This document shows, piece after piece, positions 1 through 7,309 of a stretch of 44,550 nucleotides of DNA (positions are counted from its first letter, which is position 1; the number at the start of each line of letters is the position of its first letter). The notes under the pieces were generated by a model. That model worked only from the letters and a program-made list of their open reading frames with translations, had not been told where the DNA came from and searched no databases. The stretch comes from Acidovorax sp. sic0104 (GTDB lineage Bacteria > Pseudomonadota > Gammaproteobacteria > Burkholderiales > Burkholderiaceae_C), in NCBI RefSeq assembly GCF_019219095.1, contig NZ_JAHUWH010000030.1:1-44550 (forward strand), read 5' to 3'. The position numbers were made by a program, and so were the translations under genes.

Positions 1-2
1 TG

Positions 3-86
3 CAGATCTACAACCACGAACGACCCCATCTGTCGCTCAAAATGCAAACGCCCGATGCTGTGCACCGGGCGTCCCTGGCCGGCTGA
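3..86 (+). CDS. IS3-family transposase, C-terminal end (partial)
   Basis: Only the last 27 codons are in the window. They read QIYNHERPHLSLKMQTPDAV... and stop at TGA 84-86. The YNxERPHxSLxxxTPxxV pattern is the usual C-terminus of the integrase-core (DDE) transposase OrfB of IS3-family elements. The rest lies upstream of the window, so I cannot tell whether the transposase is intact. An inverted-repeat-like end ending in CA follows within 45 bases, which fits the right end of such an element. Confidence 0.85.
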   Translation, partial: QIYNHERPHLSLKMQTPDAVHRASLAG

Positions 87-102
87 ACGCCGGCTGTTTG
101 AG

Positions 103-127
103 TGTCAACGTAATTCAGGACGGGTCA
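103..127. mobile_element. Right terminal end of the IS3-family element
   Basis: The 25 bases from 103 to 127 lie just after the transposase stop and end in the dinucleotide CA, as IS3-family right ends do (5'-TG...CA-3'). The left inverted repeat and the direct target repeat are outside the window, so the exact boundary is inferred. Confidence 0.5.
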
Positions 128-144
128 GTGGTGAAGTGTGAAGG

Positions 145-201
145 GCATTGCCATTGCCATTGACGCGAACAGCTGTAGTTGCAGTTGCAGTTGCAGTTGC
201 A
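145..201. repeat. Short hexanucleotide tandem repeats
   Basis: Two adjacent microsatellite-like tracts are visible: ccattg repeated about three times (145-163) and gcagtt repeated about four times (175-201). They lie between the IS end and the dehydrogenase gene. No coding frame here looks real. No function is evident; the copy number may vary. Confidence 0.6.
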
Positions 202-383
202 CCGCGCCGAATTCACGCTCATTGCAATGCCACGATTCGATCTCACGGCGAAGACCCGCACCGTGACACGACCGTGCATGCAACGAAGCCCGCGCCACAT
301 TCCGTCACCAAAAGCCGGCTTTTCGGCATGACGGAAAGCCGAGCGGCGCAGTGCGGCGCCTTCTGCCAAGGCACAATGTCGGG

Positions 384-1391
384 ATGAACATCGTGATCCT
401 CGACGACTATCAGGACGCAGTGCGCAAGCTCCATTGCGCCTCCCGGCTCGACGCATACACAGCCAAGGTCTATACCAATACGGTCAAGGGTCTGGGCCAG
501 CTTTCCGTAAGGCTCAAGGATGCAGACATCATTGTCCTTGTCCGTGAACGTACCCAGATCACGCGCCAACTCGTGGAGAAGCTTCCCCGGCTCAAGCTGA
601 TCGCGCAGACCGGCAAAGTCGGCAACCATGTGGACGTTGTCGCCTGTACAGAGCGCGGCATTGCAGTGGCTGAAGGCATCGGCTCGCCGGTGGCCCCCGC
701 GGAGTTGACCTGGGCGCTGGTGATGGCTGCCATGCGCAGGGTGCCGCAGTACATATCAAACCTCAAGCACGGCGCCTGGCAACAATCCGGCCTGAAGGCT
801 GCCTCCATGCCGCCAAACTTCGGCCTTGGCAATGTGCTGCGCGGCAAGACGCTGGGCATCTGGGGGTATGGCCGCATCGGCCAGTTGGTAGCCGGCTACG
901 GTCGAGCCTTTGGCATGAACGTGCGGATCTGGGGTCGAGAAGCATCTCGCGCCCAGGCGCTGACGGATGGCTACCAGGCCGCCACCACGCGTGAGGAGTT
1001 CTTCGCTCAATGCGATGTGATCTCTTTGCACCTTCGATTGAACGACGAGACACGCGGCATCGTGTCGCTCGAAGACCTGTCGTGCATGAAGCCCACGTCA
1101 CTGCTCGTCAATACATCGCGCGCGGAGCTGATCGAGCCCGATGCGTTGATCGCGGCGCTCAACCGGGGCCGACCTGGCATGGCAGCAGTGGATGTATTCG
1201 AGAGCGAACCCATCCTGCAAGGGCACGCCTTGCTGCGACTGGAGAACTGCATCTGCACGCCCCACATCGGCTATGTGGAGCAAGACAGCTATGAGCTTTA
1301 CTTTGGTGCAGCATTCGACAACGTTGTGAATTTCATCAAGGGCACGCCGACGAACATCGTCAATCCCGGCGCGCTGCAGGTTCGCCGCTAG
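384..1391 (+). CDS. D-2-hydroxyacid dehydrogenase family protein
   Basis: A 335-residue NAD-dependent D-isomer-specific 2-hydroxyacid dehydrogenase, the family of glycerate, phosphoglycerate and hydroxypyruvate reductases. The Rossmann motif GIWGYGRIG lies near the middle. The catalytic Arg is in NTSRAELI, the Glu in DVFESEPI and the His in CTPHIGY near the C-terminus, so the enzyme looks complete. I chose the ATG at 384 because homologous proteins begin MNIVILDDYQ; the frame is open further upstream but that part has no family character. No clear Shine-Dalgarno sequence is seen. The substrate cannot be read from sequence. The gene stands alone, about 257 bases downstream of the IS end, so its native promoter may have been displaced. 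Confidence 0.9.
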   Translation: MNIVILDDYQDAVRKLHCASRLDAYTAKVYTNTVKGLGQLSVRLKDADIIVLVRERTQITRQLVEKLPRLKLIAQTGKVGNHVDVVACTERGIAVAEGIGSPVAPAELTWALVMAAMRRVPQYISNLKHGAWQQSGLKAASMPPNFGLGNVLRGKTLGIWGYGRIGQLVAGYGRAFGMNVRIWGREASRAQALTDGYQAATTREEFFAQCDVISLHLRLNDETRGIVSLEDLSCMKPTSLLVNTSRAELIEPDALIAALNRGRPGMAAVDVFESEPILQGHALLRLENCICTPHIGYVEQDSYELYFGAAFDNVVNFIKGTPTNIVNPGALQVRR

Positions 1392-1709
1392 GTCCGCTCG
1401 CGGCACGCGCGCTGCACTTGGTGCGCACGCCTTGCGAAATGGGCAGCCCTGTTTGCCCAAACCCTGATGACCTGCCGACGCCCACACAACGTACCGTGCC
1501 TTGCTGTCGCATCCGCCACCAGCATTTACTTGAGAGTGTGATGGCGCTGCATGCCCGGCATGGGCATATCTGCGCTGCTTCCACCGTGATCTGCCTTGCA
1601 GTAGCGCCATCGGGCATTGTGTGAGCGTTGGGGTGCAAGGCCGCCCAGCCTGGGCGAACCGGGCTGCCGATTGCAGAGCGCACTGCACTGCGAAGCTGCG
1701 GCAGGTCCG
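1392..1709. other. 318-base intergenic stretch, no gene seen
   Basis: This lies between the convergent dehydrogenase and the 178-residue gene. Frames are open on both strands but have no recognisable protein character. I saw no tRNA, no strong terminator and no repeat here. Confidence 0.5.
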
Positions 1710-2246
1710 CTAAGCCTGCAGTGCTTCCGATGCGGCCATGCGGTCCAGTTCTGCGCACACGTCCGCCATGCGGCCAGCGATCACGAGTCGGCCGCTGGCA
1801 TGGGCTACCTTGCGGACAGTGGTGGCAGATCGTTGCGACGCCGTGCCTGATGCGATGGACGCCAGGAAGGCATCCCGGCTGCTGCCGCTGGGGCCGCAAA
1901 GAAAGGAGCGGTGGGCCGCAGGGCAGGACCGCGTGGCAGTCGGCTTGGGCCCATTTGCTGTCACTTGCCCCTGTGATGGTTGCGAAACGGTGAAGGGCCA
2001 GTTGCCCCTCAGCGGACGAAGGCGGGGAGCGCCGACGGTGCGTTCATCATCCGCAGGCCGACTGCGGTGGCCCGAAACTTGGCTGCCCTGGGAGCTGGCA
2101 TCTGTTGCCGGCAAGGGCGACGCTGTGCCGCTGTGGCTGCCATTGCGAGGAGCCTCTTCGAGCTGAACAAGGCTGTGCAGCCAGCGTGCCAGGTTCTGGA
2201 GCGGGTGGGGCAGGGCGGCAGAGAGGGTGGACAAGGCAATTCCCAT
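1710..2246 (-). CDS. Hypothetical protein downstream of lexA
   Basis: A 178-residue protein I do not recognise. The start at 2246 is supported by GGAG seven bases upstream of the ATG; the frame continues upstream but without such a site. The N-terminus (MGIALSTLSAALPHPLQNLA) may form an amphipathic helix. The middle is Ser/Pro/Arg-rich and low in complexity. The last 35 residues (VRKVAHASGRLVIAGRMADV...) look more conserved, with a helix rich in Ala, Met and Leu. There is no signal peptide or membrane segment. It lies 131 bases downstream of lexA on the same strand, so it may be co-transcribed and SOS-responsive; that is inference. Function unknown. Confidence 0.6.
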   Translation of the reverse strand: MGIALSTLSAALPHPLQNLARWLHSLVQLEEAPRNGSHSGTASPLPATDASSQGSQVSGHRSRPADDERTVGAPRLRPLRGNWPFTVSQPSQGQVTANGPKPTATRSCPAAHRSFLCGPSGSSRDAFLASIASGTASQRSATTVRKVAHASGRLVIAGRMADVCAELDRMAASEALQA

Positions 2247-2377
2247 GTGAAAACTCCGAAGTTCGGGGGTTGGACATAGGCAGGATTGCAATGACAACCG
2301 ACACCGCAGGGCTGGCGTACCGGCATTGCCAGCACACCAAACGCCCGCCACCTGGGGTGCGGCAAAAAACCAGGGTG

Positions 2378-3052
2378 CTACATGAGCATGGTGTTTCGGA
2401 TGAGGCCCACGGCCAAGCCTTCGATTTCAAAAGGCTCGCCGGGCTGGACGACGATCACGGGGTAATCGGGGTTCTCGGGCAAGAGTTCAATGGATGTGGC
2501 CGTGCGGCGCAGACGCTTGACGGTGACGTCGTCACCCAAGCGCGCCACGATGATCTGGCCGTTGCGGGCCTCGCGGGTGGATTGCACGGCCAGCAGGTCG
2601 CCGTCCATGATGCCTGCGTCGCGCATGGACATGCCGCGGACCTTGAGCAGGTAGTCGGGCTTGTGCTGGAACAGGCTGTTTTCCACGCTGTAGGTCTGGT
2701 CGACATGTTCTTGCGCGAGAATCGGCGAGCCTGCAGCCACGCGGCCCACCAGCGGAAGTACCAACTGGGACAGCCCCGGAATGGGGAGGCTGAACTGGTT
2801 TCCGCGTGCTGCGTTGATGGAGCGCACCGTGTCATTGCGCAGCCGGATGCCGCGCGAAGTGCCGCTGACCAGTTCGATGACGCCCTTGCGTGCCAAAGCC
2901 TGCAGATGCTCTTCTGCAGCGTTGGCGGACTTGAAGCCCAACTCGGCGGCGATTTCAGCGCGGGTGGGGGGCGCACCCGTACGGGCGATGGCGTTCTGGA
3001 TGAGATCCAGGATCTGCTGCTGGCGTGCGGTCAGTTTCGGGTTGTCGAGCAT
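2378..3052 (-). CDS. lexA: SOS transcriptional repressor LexA
   Basis: A 224-residue repressor with autopeptidase activity. The N-terminal winged helix spans about residues 1-70 (LTARQQQILDLIQNAI, then PPTRAEIAAELGFKSANAAE). The self-cleavage site is Ala107-Gly108 in VGRVAAGSP. The catalytic Ser142 lies in VRGMSMRDAG and Lys179 in DVTVKRL, so the S24 peptidase dyad is complete. RecA-stimulated self-cleavage is expected to release the SOS regulon. The ATG at 3052 gives the family's usual MLDNPKLTARQQQ start. Two SOS boxes lie just upstream, implying autoregulation. The length is typical for betaproteobacterial LexA. Confidence 0.97.
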   Translation of the reverse strand: MLDNPKLTARQQQILDLIQNAIARTGAPPTRAEIAAELGFKSANAAEEHLQALARKGVIELVSGTSRGIRLRNDTVRSINAARGNQFSLPIPGLSQLVLPLVGRVAAGSPILAQEHVDQTYSVENSLFQHKPDYLLKVRGMSMRDAGIMDGDLLAVQSTREARNGQIIVARLGDDVTVKRLRRTATSIELLPENPDYPVIVVQPGEPFEIEGLAVGLIRNTMLM

Positions 3053-3086
3053 GGTGGTTTCCGGTGGAGACGCTACAGTGGCGAAC

Positions 3087-3106
3087 AACTGTTTTTTAAT
3101 CCAGTA
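3087..3106. promoter_or_regulatory. LexA-binding SOS box 1
   Basis: CTG (3089-3091), ten bases of mostly T and A, then CAG (3102-3104), which matches the CTG-N10-CAG SOS consensus. It lies 35 bases upstream of the lexA start codon and shares two bases with box 2. Confidence 0.85.
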
Positions 3107-3125
3107 ACTGTATTTTTCACCAGTT
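3106..3125. promoter_or_regulatory. LexA-binding SOS box 2
   Basis: CTG (3108-3110), tatttttcac, CAG (3121-3123) is a second CTG-N10-CAG match with the full CTGT half-site. Its right edge is 9 bases before the asparaginase ATG, so LexA bound here could also block that divergent gene. Confidence 0.85.
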
Positions 3126-3134
3126 TTTCGGAGT

Positions 3135-4106
3135 ATGCAAGTGAGCGGGCAAAAAATTGTGGTTTTGGGCACGGGGGGGACCATCGCGGGTACGTCGGCG
3201 CAGGCAGGCGACAACATCGGCTATACGGCTGCGCAGGTCGGGGTCGCGCAGTTGCTCGCGGCGGTGCCGGGGCTGCAGCACGCCGCCGGTGGCGCGGAGT
3301 TGCACGCCGAGCAGGTGGCCCAGATCGACAGCAAGGACATGGACATGTCGGTGTGGCAGACGCTGGCCTTGCGCTGCGCGCAGCACTTGCAGGACCCGGC
3401 CGTGACAGGTGTTGTGATCACCCATGGGACCGATACCCTGGAAGAAACGGCGTGGTTCCTGAGCCAGGTTCTCGACGTGCGGTGCAAGCCCGTGGTGCTC
3501 ACTTGCGCCATGCGTCCAGCCACTGCGCTCACTCCCGACGGGCCCCAGAACCTGCTGGATGCGATGGCTGTGGCCGCCGCACAGGGCGCGCGCGGGGTGG
3601 TGTCGGTGGCCGCTGGAGAAATACACGGCCCCCGCCACGTGCAGAAGGTGCATCCGTACCGTGTTCATGCATTCAGCTCGGGAGAGGCGGGGCCGCTGGG
3701 CTGGGTGGAGGAAGGGGTAGTGAGATTGGTGCAAGACTGGCCCCTTGCGCCGAATCCATCTGCGTTGAATGCTTTTAAAATGATAGCAAACGCGCCTCTC
3801 TGGCCGCGTGTAGAGATTGTCCTCAACCACGCTGGCGCGAGCGGGGCGATGGTGGATGCGCTGGTGCGTGACGGCGTGCAGGGCATCGTCGTCGCCTGCA
3901 CGGGCAACGGCACGCTTCACCATGCACTGGAGGCTGCGCTGCTCAAGGCGCAGGACGTTGGTGTTCGCGTGGTGCGGTCCACCCGCTGCGCGCAGGGGCA
4001 GGTACTGCCCAAACCGGGCGATGCGTTGCCGGATTCGCAGGGCCTGTCGCCGGTGAAGGCTCGCGTTTCCCTGATGCTGGATATCTTGCAAGGCCAGTCG
4101 GCCTGA
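3135..4106 (+). CDS. Asparaginase
   Basis: A 323-residue asparaginase/glutaminase-family amidohydrolase that converts L-asparagine to aspartate and ammonia. The first signature is VVLGTGGTIAGT, with nucleophile Thr16 counted from the ATG. The second is VVITHGTDTLEETA, which supplies the Thr-Asp pair. The C-terminal domain is present, so the enzyme looks complete. No signal peptide is seen, which suggests a cytoplasmic enzyme. An in-frame GTG at 3141 sits seven bases after GGAG and may be the true start, two codons in. The gene is divergent from lexA and its leader overlaps SOS box 2. The two small genes downstream follow at 51- and 86-base gaps. An AT-rich repeat core lies in frame at 3770-3788. 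Confidence 0.92.
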   Translation: MQVSGQKIVVLGTGGTIAGTSAQAGDNIGYTAAQVGVAQLLAAVPGLQHAAGGAELHAEQVAQIDSKDMDMSVWQTLALRCAQHLQDPAVTGVVITHGTDTLEETAWFLSQVLDVRCKPVVLTCAMRPATALTPDGPQNLLDAMAVAAAQGARGVVSVAAGEIHGPRHVQKVHPYRVHAFSSGEAGPLGWVEEGVVRLVQDWPLAPNPSALNAFKMIANAPLWPRVEIVLNHAGASGAMVDALVRDGVQGIVVACTGNGTLHHALEAALLKAQDVGVRVVRSTRCAQGQVLPKPGDALPDSQGLSPVKARVSLMLDILQGQSA

Positions 4107-4157
4107 TCCATCGGCAGGCACCGGACGGCAACACCGCAAGCAAAGGCGACGCACGGC

Positions 4158-4580
4158 ATGTTCTTCGCATCTCTCAAGACCCATGCCTGGGCCTACCCGG
4201 CGCTGGAGGTTGTGCACATCGTGGGCATCGCGTTGCTGCTGGGCAATCTGGTGCTGCTGGAGTTGCGGGTGTTCGGCCGTGGCGCCGCGCTGCCGGTGCC
4301 GGATCTCGCTCGGCTGAGCCTGTCTGTGGCGCTGTGCGGCTTCGGGCTGGCAGCTGCGTCGGGGCTGCTGATGTTCGCCACGCAACCCGCAGAGCTGCTC
4401 AGCAGCCGGGCATTCACCTTGAAGATGCTGTTGTTAATGCTTGCGGGTTGCAATGCTGCGTGGTTCCATGGGCGGGGTTCGCTGGCGCGCCTGGATGGCC
4501 TGGCCCGGGCGCAGATGCTGGTGTCCACCTTCATCTGGCTGGGTGTGGTGGTTTGTGGCCGCTGGATCGCCTATTTGTAG
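4158..4580 (+). CDS. Small integral membrane protein
   Basis: A 140-residue protein with four predicted membrane helices: about residues 15-37 (VVHIVGIALLLGNLVLLEL), 50-73, 85-103 and 118-138. A charged loop (HGRGSLARLDGLARAQ) precedes the last helix. It resembles the small four-helix membrane proteins found beside DUF6152 genes, possibly DUF6644, and a DUF6152 gene indeed follows. Function unknown. The 51-base gap from the asparaginase gene and 86-base gap to the next gene suggest one transcript. Confidence 0.75.
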   Translation: MFFASLKTHAWAYPALEVVHIVGIALLLGNLVLLELRVFGRGAALPVPDLARLSLSVALCGFGLAAASGLLMFATQPAELLSSRAFTLKMLLLMLAGCNAAWFHGRGSLARLDGLARAQMLVSTFIWLGVVVCGRWIAYL

Positions 4581-4666
4581 TAGCGGGATGCGGGCTGCCA
4601 GCCGTCCGGCCTGTAGGCCTCGCTGCTTGCCTGATCGCCGTGATTGACCATGAAAGGAGTGTTTCG

Positions 4667-5137
4667 ATGAGCCTGCACCGCCGTCATCTGCTTGTGGCTG
4701 CCGCCACCATGCCGCTGGGTGCCCATGCACACCACGGATGGAGCAGTTTCGATGCCGATCGCCCGATCTACCTGGAAGGCACGGTGCGGTCCGTGCGCTG
4801 GCAGAACCCGCACGCCGAGTTGCAGCTGGATGTACCTGCGGGCCTGGCGCTGCCCACCGATCTGGCGCAGCGAGCCGTACCTGCCCAGACGGCACCGGTG
4901 GATGGCAAGGCGCTGCTGGCCAAGGCTGTGCTTCCCCGGCGCAAGGACCGCCAGTGGGAGATCGAGCTGGCGCCGCTTACGCGCATGCAGGCCTGGCAGG
5001 TGCAGGAGATCAAGCCGGGGACGGCGCTGTCGGTGGTGGGCTTCACGCTGCGTGATGAAAAGGGCGACGCGGTGCTGCGCGCCGAATACCTGTTCGTGGA
5101 TGGCAAGGCCTATGGCCTGCGGTCAGGCCCTGCCTGA
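4667..5137 (+). CDS. DUF6152 family exported protein
   Basis: A 156-residue protein. The N-terminus RRHLLVAAATMPLGAHA is a signal peptide whose RR pair might allow Tat export. It is followed at once by HHGWSSFDADRPIYLEGTV, the characteristic start of DUF6152 proteins, and the WQNPHAELQLDV segment is also typical. The family is predicted to be periplasmic; its biochemical role is not known. The ATG at 4667 has a strong AAAGGAG site upstream. The gene is probably co-transcribed with the membrane protein before it. Confidence 0.85.
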   Translation: MSLHRRHLLVAAATMPLGAHAHHGWSSFDADRPIYLEGTVRSVRWQNPHAELQLDVPAGLALPTDLAQRAVPAQTAPVDGKALLAKAVLPRRKDRQWEIELAPLTRMQAWQVQEIKPGTALSVVGFTLRDEKGDAVLRAEYLFVDGKAYGLRSGPA

Positions 5138-5257
5138 ACTTTGGTTCAAAGAGCGGCGGCAGCATCTTCCCAAAAAGGACTTGGACAGGATCCAGCCCCG
5201 TTCCATAGCCCACGGTTGTCGATGCGGCAGTTGGCGAACGCGTGGGCGCCAACAACA

Positions 5258-5282
5258 ACGGCGCCTTGTCGCAAGGCGCCGT
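5258..5282 (-). terminator. Rho-independent-like terminator of the adk transcript
   Basis: A perfect 11-bp stem (acggcgccttg / caaggcgccgt) with a three-base loop lies 28 bases after the adk stop. On the minus strand it is followed by TTGTTGTTGG, a weak U-tract. It also separates adk from the convergent DUF6152 gene. Confidence 0.65.
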
Positions 5283-5309
5283 GATTCAAACCACAATCTT
5301 GGCGAAAGC

Positions 5310-5966
5310 TCAGCTGGCCAGCGCCTGCAGTGCGCGGGTGGTGATTTCGTCCACGCTGCCCGTGCCGCTGATGGCGCGGTACTTGGGGGCGGCATGGGGC
5401 TCGGCCTGGGCCCAGCTGCTGTAGTAGTCCACCAGGGGACGGGTCTGGTCGCTGTAGACCTGCAGGCGCTTCTTGACGGTGTCTTCCTTGTCGTCTTCGC
5501 GCTGGATCAGCTCTTCGCCCGTCACGTCGTCCTTGCCTTCGACCTTGGGTGGGTTGAACTTGACGTGATAGGTGCGGCCGCTGGCGGGGTGCGAGCGGCG
5601 GCCACTCATGCGTTCGATGATGGCATCGAAGGGGACGTCGATTTCGAGCACGTAATCGAGCTTGACGCCTGCCGCCTTCATGGCGTCGGCCTGCGGAATG
5701 GTGCGGGGAAAGCCGTCGAACAGAAAGCCGTTGGCGCAGTCCGGCTGGGTGATGCGTTCCTTCACGAGGCCGATGATGATGTCGTCGCTGACCAGTGCAC
5801 CCGAATCCATCACCGCCTTGGCCTGCAGGCCCAGGGGGGTGCCGGCCTTCACGGCGGCGCGCAGCATGTCGCCGGTGGAGATTTGCGGAATGCCGTACTT
5901 CTGGCAGATGAACGTGGCTTGCGTGCCTTTTCCGGCACCGGGCGCGCCCAACAGAATCAGTCTCAT
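5310..5966 (-). CDS. adk: Adenylate kinase
   Basis: A 218-residue long-form adenylate kinase that interconverts ATP plus AMP and two ADP in the cytoplasm. The P-loop GAPGAGKGTQ is at residues 7-16. The AMP-binding segment STGDMLRAAV follows, then DGFPRTIPQA. The LID domain begins at GRRSHPASGRTYHVKFNPPK and lacks the four zinc-binding Cys, as in most Gram-negative enzymes. The length is normal. It is last in the exbB-to-adk run but lies 249 bases after kdsB, so it may have its own promoter. A hairpin follows its stop. Confidence 0.97.
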   Translation of the reverse strand: MRLILLGAPGAGKGTQATFICQKYGIPQISTGDMLRAAVKAGTPLGLQAKAVMDSGALVSDDIIIGLVKERITQPDCANGFLFDGFPRTIPQADAMKAAGVKLDYVLEIDVPFDAIIERMSGRRSHPASGRTYHVKFNPPKVEGKDDVTGEELIQREDDKEDTVKKRLQVYSDQTRPLVDYYSSWAQAEPHAAPKYRAISGTGSVDEITTRALQALAS

Positions 5967-6215
5967 GGAAGTCCTCGAAGGTTAGAAATCGTCTGGCGCC
6001 GCTGGCGGGGGCGCGCCAAGATCACCGCGTGCAGGTCGCGGTGAGCAGAGGCGTACCCGGGATGCGATGCTCTCTCTCGTTGCATTCGAGGATAGCATGT
6101 GACAACCTTGACTTGACTTACAAGGTGCACCGTTTGCGAGCAGCTTCGCAGCGCTGGCGTTCAGCGTGTGCCACCGAGGTGCGTTGCCCGCACAGCGGAG
6201 TTTGTCGCGCACAGG

Positions 6216-7046
6216 TCAGCGAAAAAGTGCGCGCACGCGCTCCAGGTCCTGGGGCGTATCCACGCCGGGGCCCGGAGCGGAGTCGGCCAGGTGGACTGCG
6301 ATGCGGTGGCCGTGCCAGAGTGCGCGCAACTGTTCAAGCGCCTCCACGGCCTCGGTCGGTGCAGGTGCCAAGCCTGGAAACTGGCGCAGGAAGCCCGCGC
6401 GGTAGCTGTAGATGCCCACGTGCCGCAACGGCGCAAAGCCTGCCAGTGCGGCCACCCCCGGCGCTGCTGTCTGTGCGGCGCCGTCCTGCCACCAGGCGGT
6501 GCCCGCATGGTCGCGCGCGAACGGAATGGGGGCGCGGCTGAAGTAATGCGCAAGGCCTCGCGCATCGAGCACCACCTTGACCACGTTCGGGTTGGTGTAG
6601 TCCTCCAACGCGGCCAGCGCGTGCGCCGCAGTGCCCATGCTGGCATCTGGCCGTGCATGCAGCAGGGCTGCCACGGCGTCGATGAGCGCCGGGTCCATCA
6701 GGGGTTCGTCCCCCTGCACGTTGACCACGATGTCGTCGCCGTCCAGGCCCAGTTGTGTGCACGCTTCGGCCAGCCGGTCGCTGCCGCTGGCGTGGTCGGC
6801 GCGCGTGAGGATGGCCTGCACCCCATGCTGCGCGCAGGACTGCAGGATGCGAGCGTCATCCGCAGCCACGACGACACGGCTTGCGGCGCTTGCGGCAGCG
6901 CGCTGCGCAACCCGCACCACCATGGGCAGGCCGCCGATGTCTGCTAGCGGTTTGTCGGGCAGGCGGCTGGATGACATGCGCGCGGGGATCAACACGGTGA
7001 AGCGATCGCCGCAACTCCTGCTGGTGGTGGCGGGCGGCGTGCTCAC
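6216..7046 (-). CDS. kdsB: 3-deoxy-manno-octulosonate cytidylyltransferase
   Basis: A 276-residue enzyme that activates Kdo with CTP to CMP-Kdo for the inner core of lipopolysaccharide. The nucleotide-binding start FTVLIPARMSSSRLPDKPL is typical, followed by VVVAADDARI, HASGSDRLAE and VVNVQGDEPLMDP, which carries the metal-binding Asp. The start codon is GTG at 7046, overlapping the TGA of the Trm112-like gene (GTGA), so translation is probably coupled. An extra N-terminal stretch of about 15 residues precedes the conserved part, so a start further in is possible. It lies in the run with lpxK, another lipopolysaccharide gene. Confidence 0.96.
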   Translation of the reverse strand: MSTPPATTSRSCGDRFTVLIPARMSSSRLPDKPLADIGGLPMVVRVAQRAAASAASRVVVAADDARILQSCAQHGVQAILTRADHASGSDRLAEACTQLGLDGDDIVVNVQGDEPLMDPALIDAVAALLHARPDASMGTAAHALAALEDYTNPNVVKVVLDARGLAHYFSRAPIPFARDHAGTAWWQDGAAQTAAPGVAALAGFAPLRHVGIYSYRAGFLRQFPGLAPAPTEAVEALEQLRALWHGHRIAVHLADSAPGPGVDTPQDLERVRALFR

Positions 7047-7225
7047 GCCTGCAGTTCCTCATCGGTCAGCGGGCGGGCTTCGTTTTCAAGCAGCACCGGA
7101 ATGCCATCGCGTACCGGGTAGGCCAGGCGCGCGCTGCGAGACTTCAGTTCCTGCGCCTCTCGGTCATAGGTCAATGGGCCTTTGGTGACGGGGCAGACCA
7201 GCAGTTCGAGCAGTTTGGGGTCCAT
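7043..7225 (-). CDS. Trm112-like protein
   Basis: A 60-residue protein of the Trm112 (YcaR/UPF0434) family. MDPKLLELLVCPVTKGPL and LAYPVRDGIPVLLENEARPL are the family's hallmarks. Only one Cys is present, so the zinc site of the eukaryotic relatives is incomplete, as is common in bacteria. The ATG at 7225 was chosen over one six codons upstream because homologs start at MDPKLLE. It is regularly found beside kdsB and lpxK; its role there is not settled. Its stop overlaps the kdsB start. Confidence 0.92.
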   Translation of the reverse strand: MDPKLLELLVCPVTKGPLTYDREAQELKSRSARLAYPVRDGIPVLLENEARPLTDEELQA

Positions 7226-7309
7226 GGCGTGGCTTTCGGGCAAGGCGGTAAGCAGGATGGGGTGTCTTCGTCAGGCAGGCGGCGATGATAGCGGCGGGCC
7301 GCTCGCAGA

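Noticed and set aside
145..201. Possible CRISPR-like array
   Set aside because: The repeats are six bases long with no spacers; it is a microsatellite. No repeat-spacer pattern was seen elsewhere in the window.
1392..1709. Possible small gene or RNA after the dehydrogenase
   Set aside because: Open frames on both strands lack ribosome sites and protein character, and no stable structured RNA pattern was apparent by eye.
2105..3778. A very long open frame on the plus strand across lexA and the asparaginase gene
   Set aside because: It is antisense to lexA and out of frame with the asparaginase. Its translation is repetitive and Gly/Arg-rich, as expected from GC-rich shadow frames.
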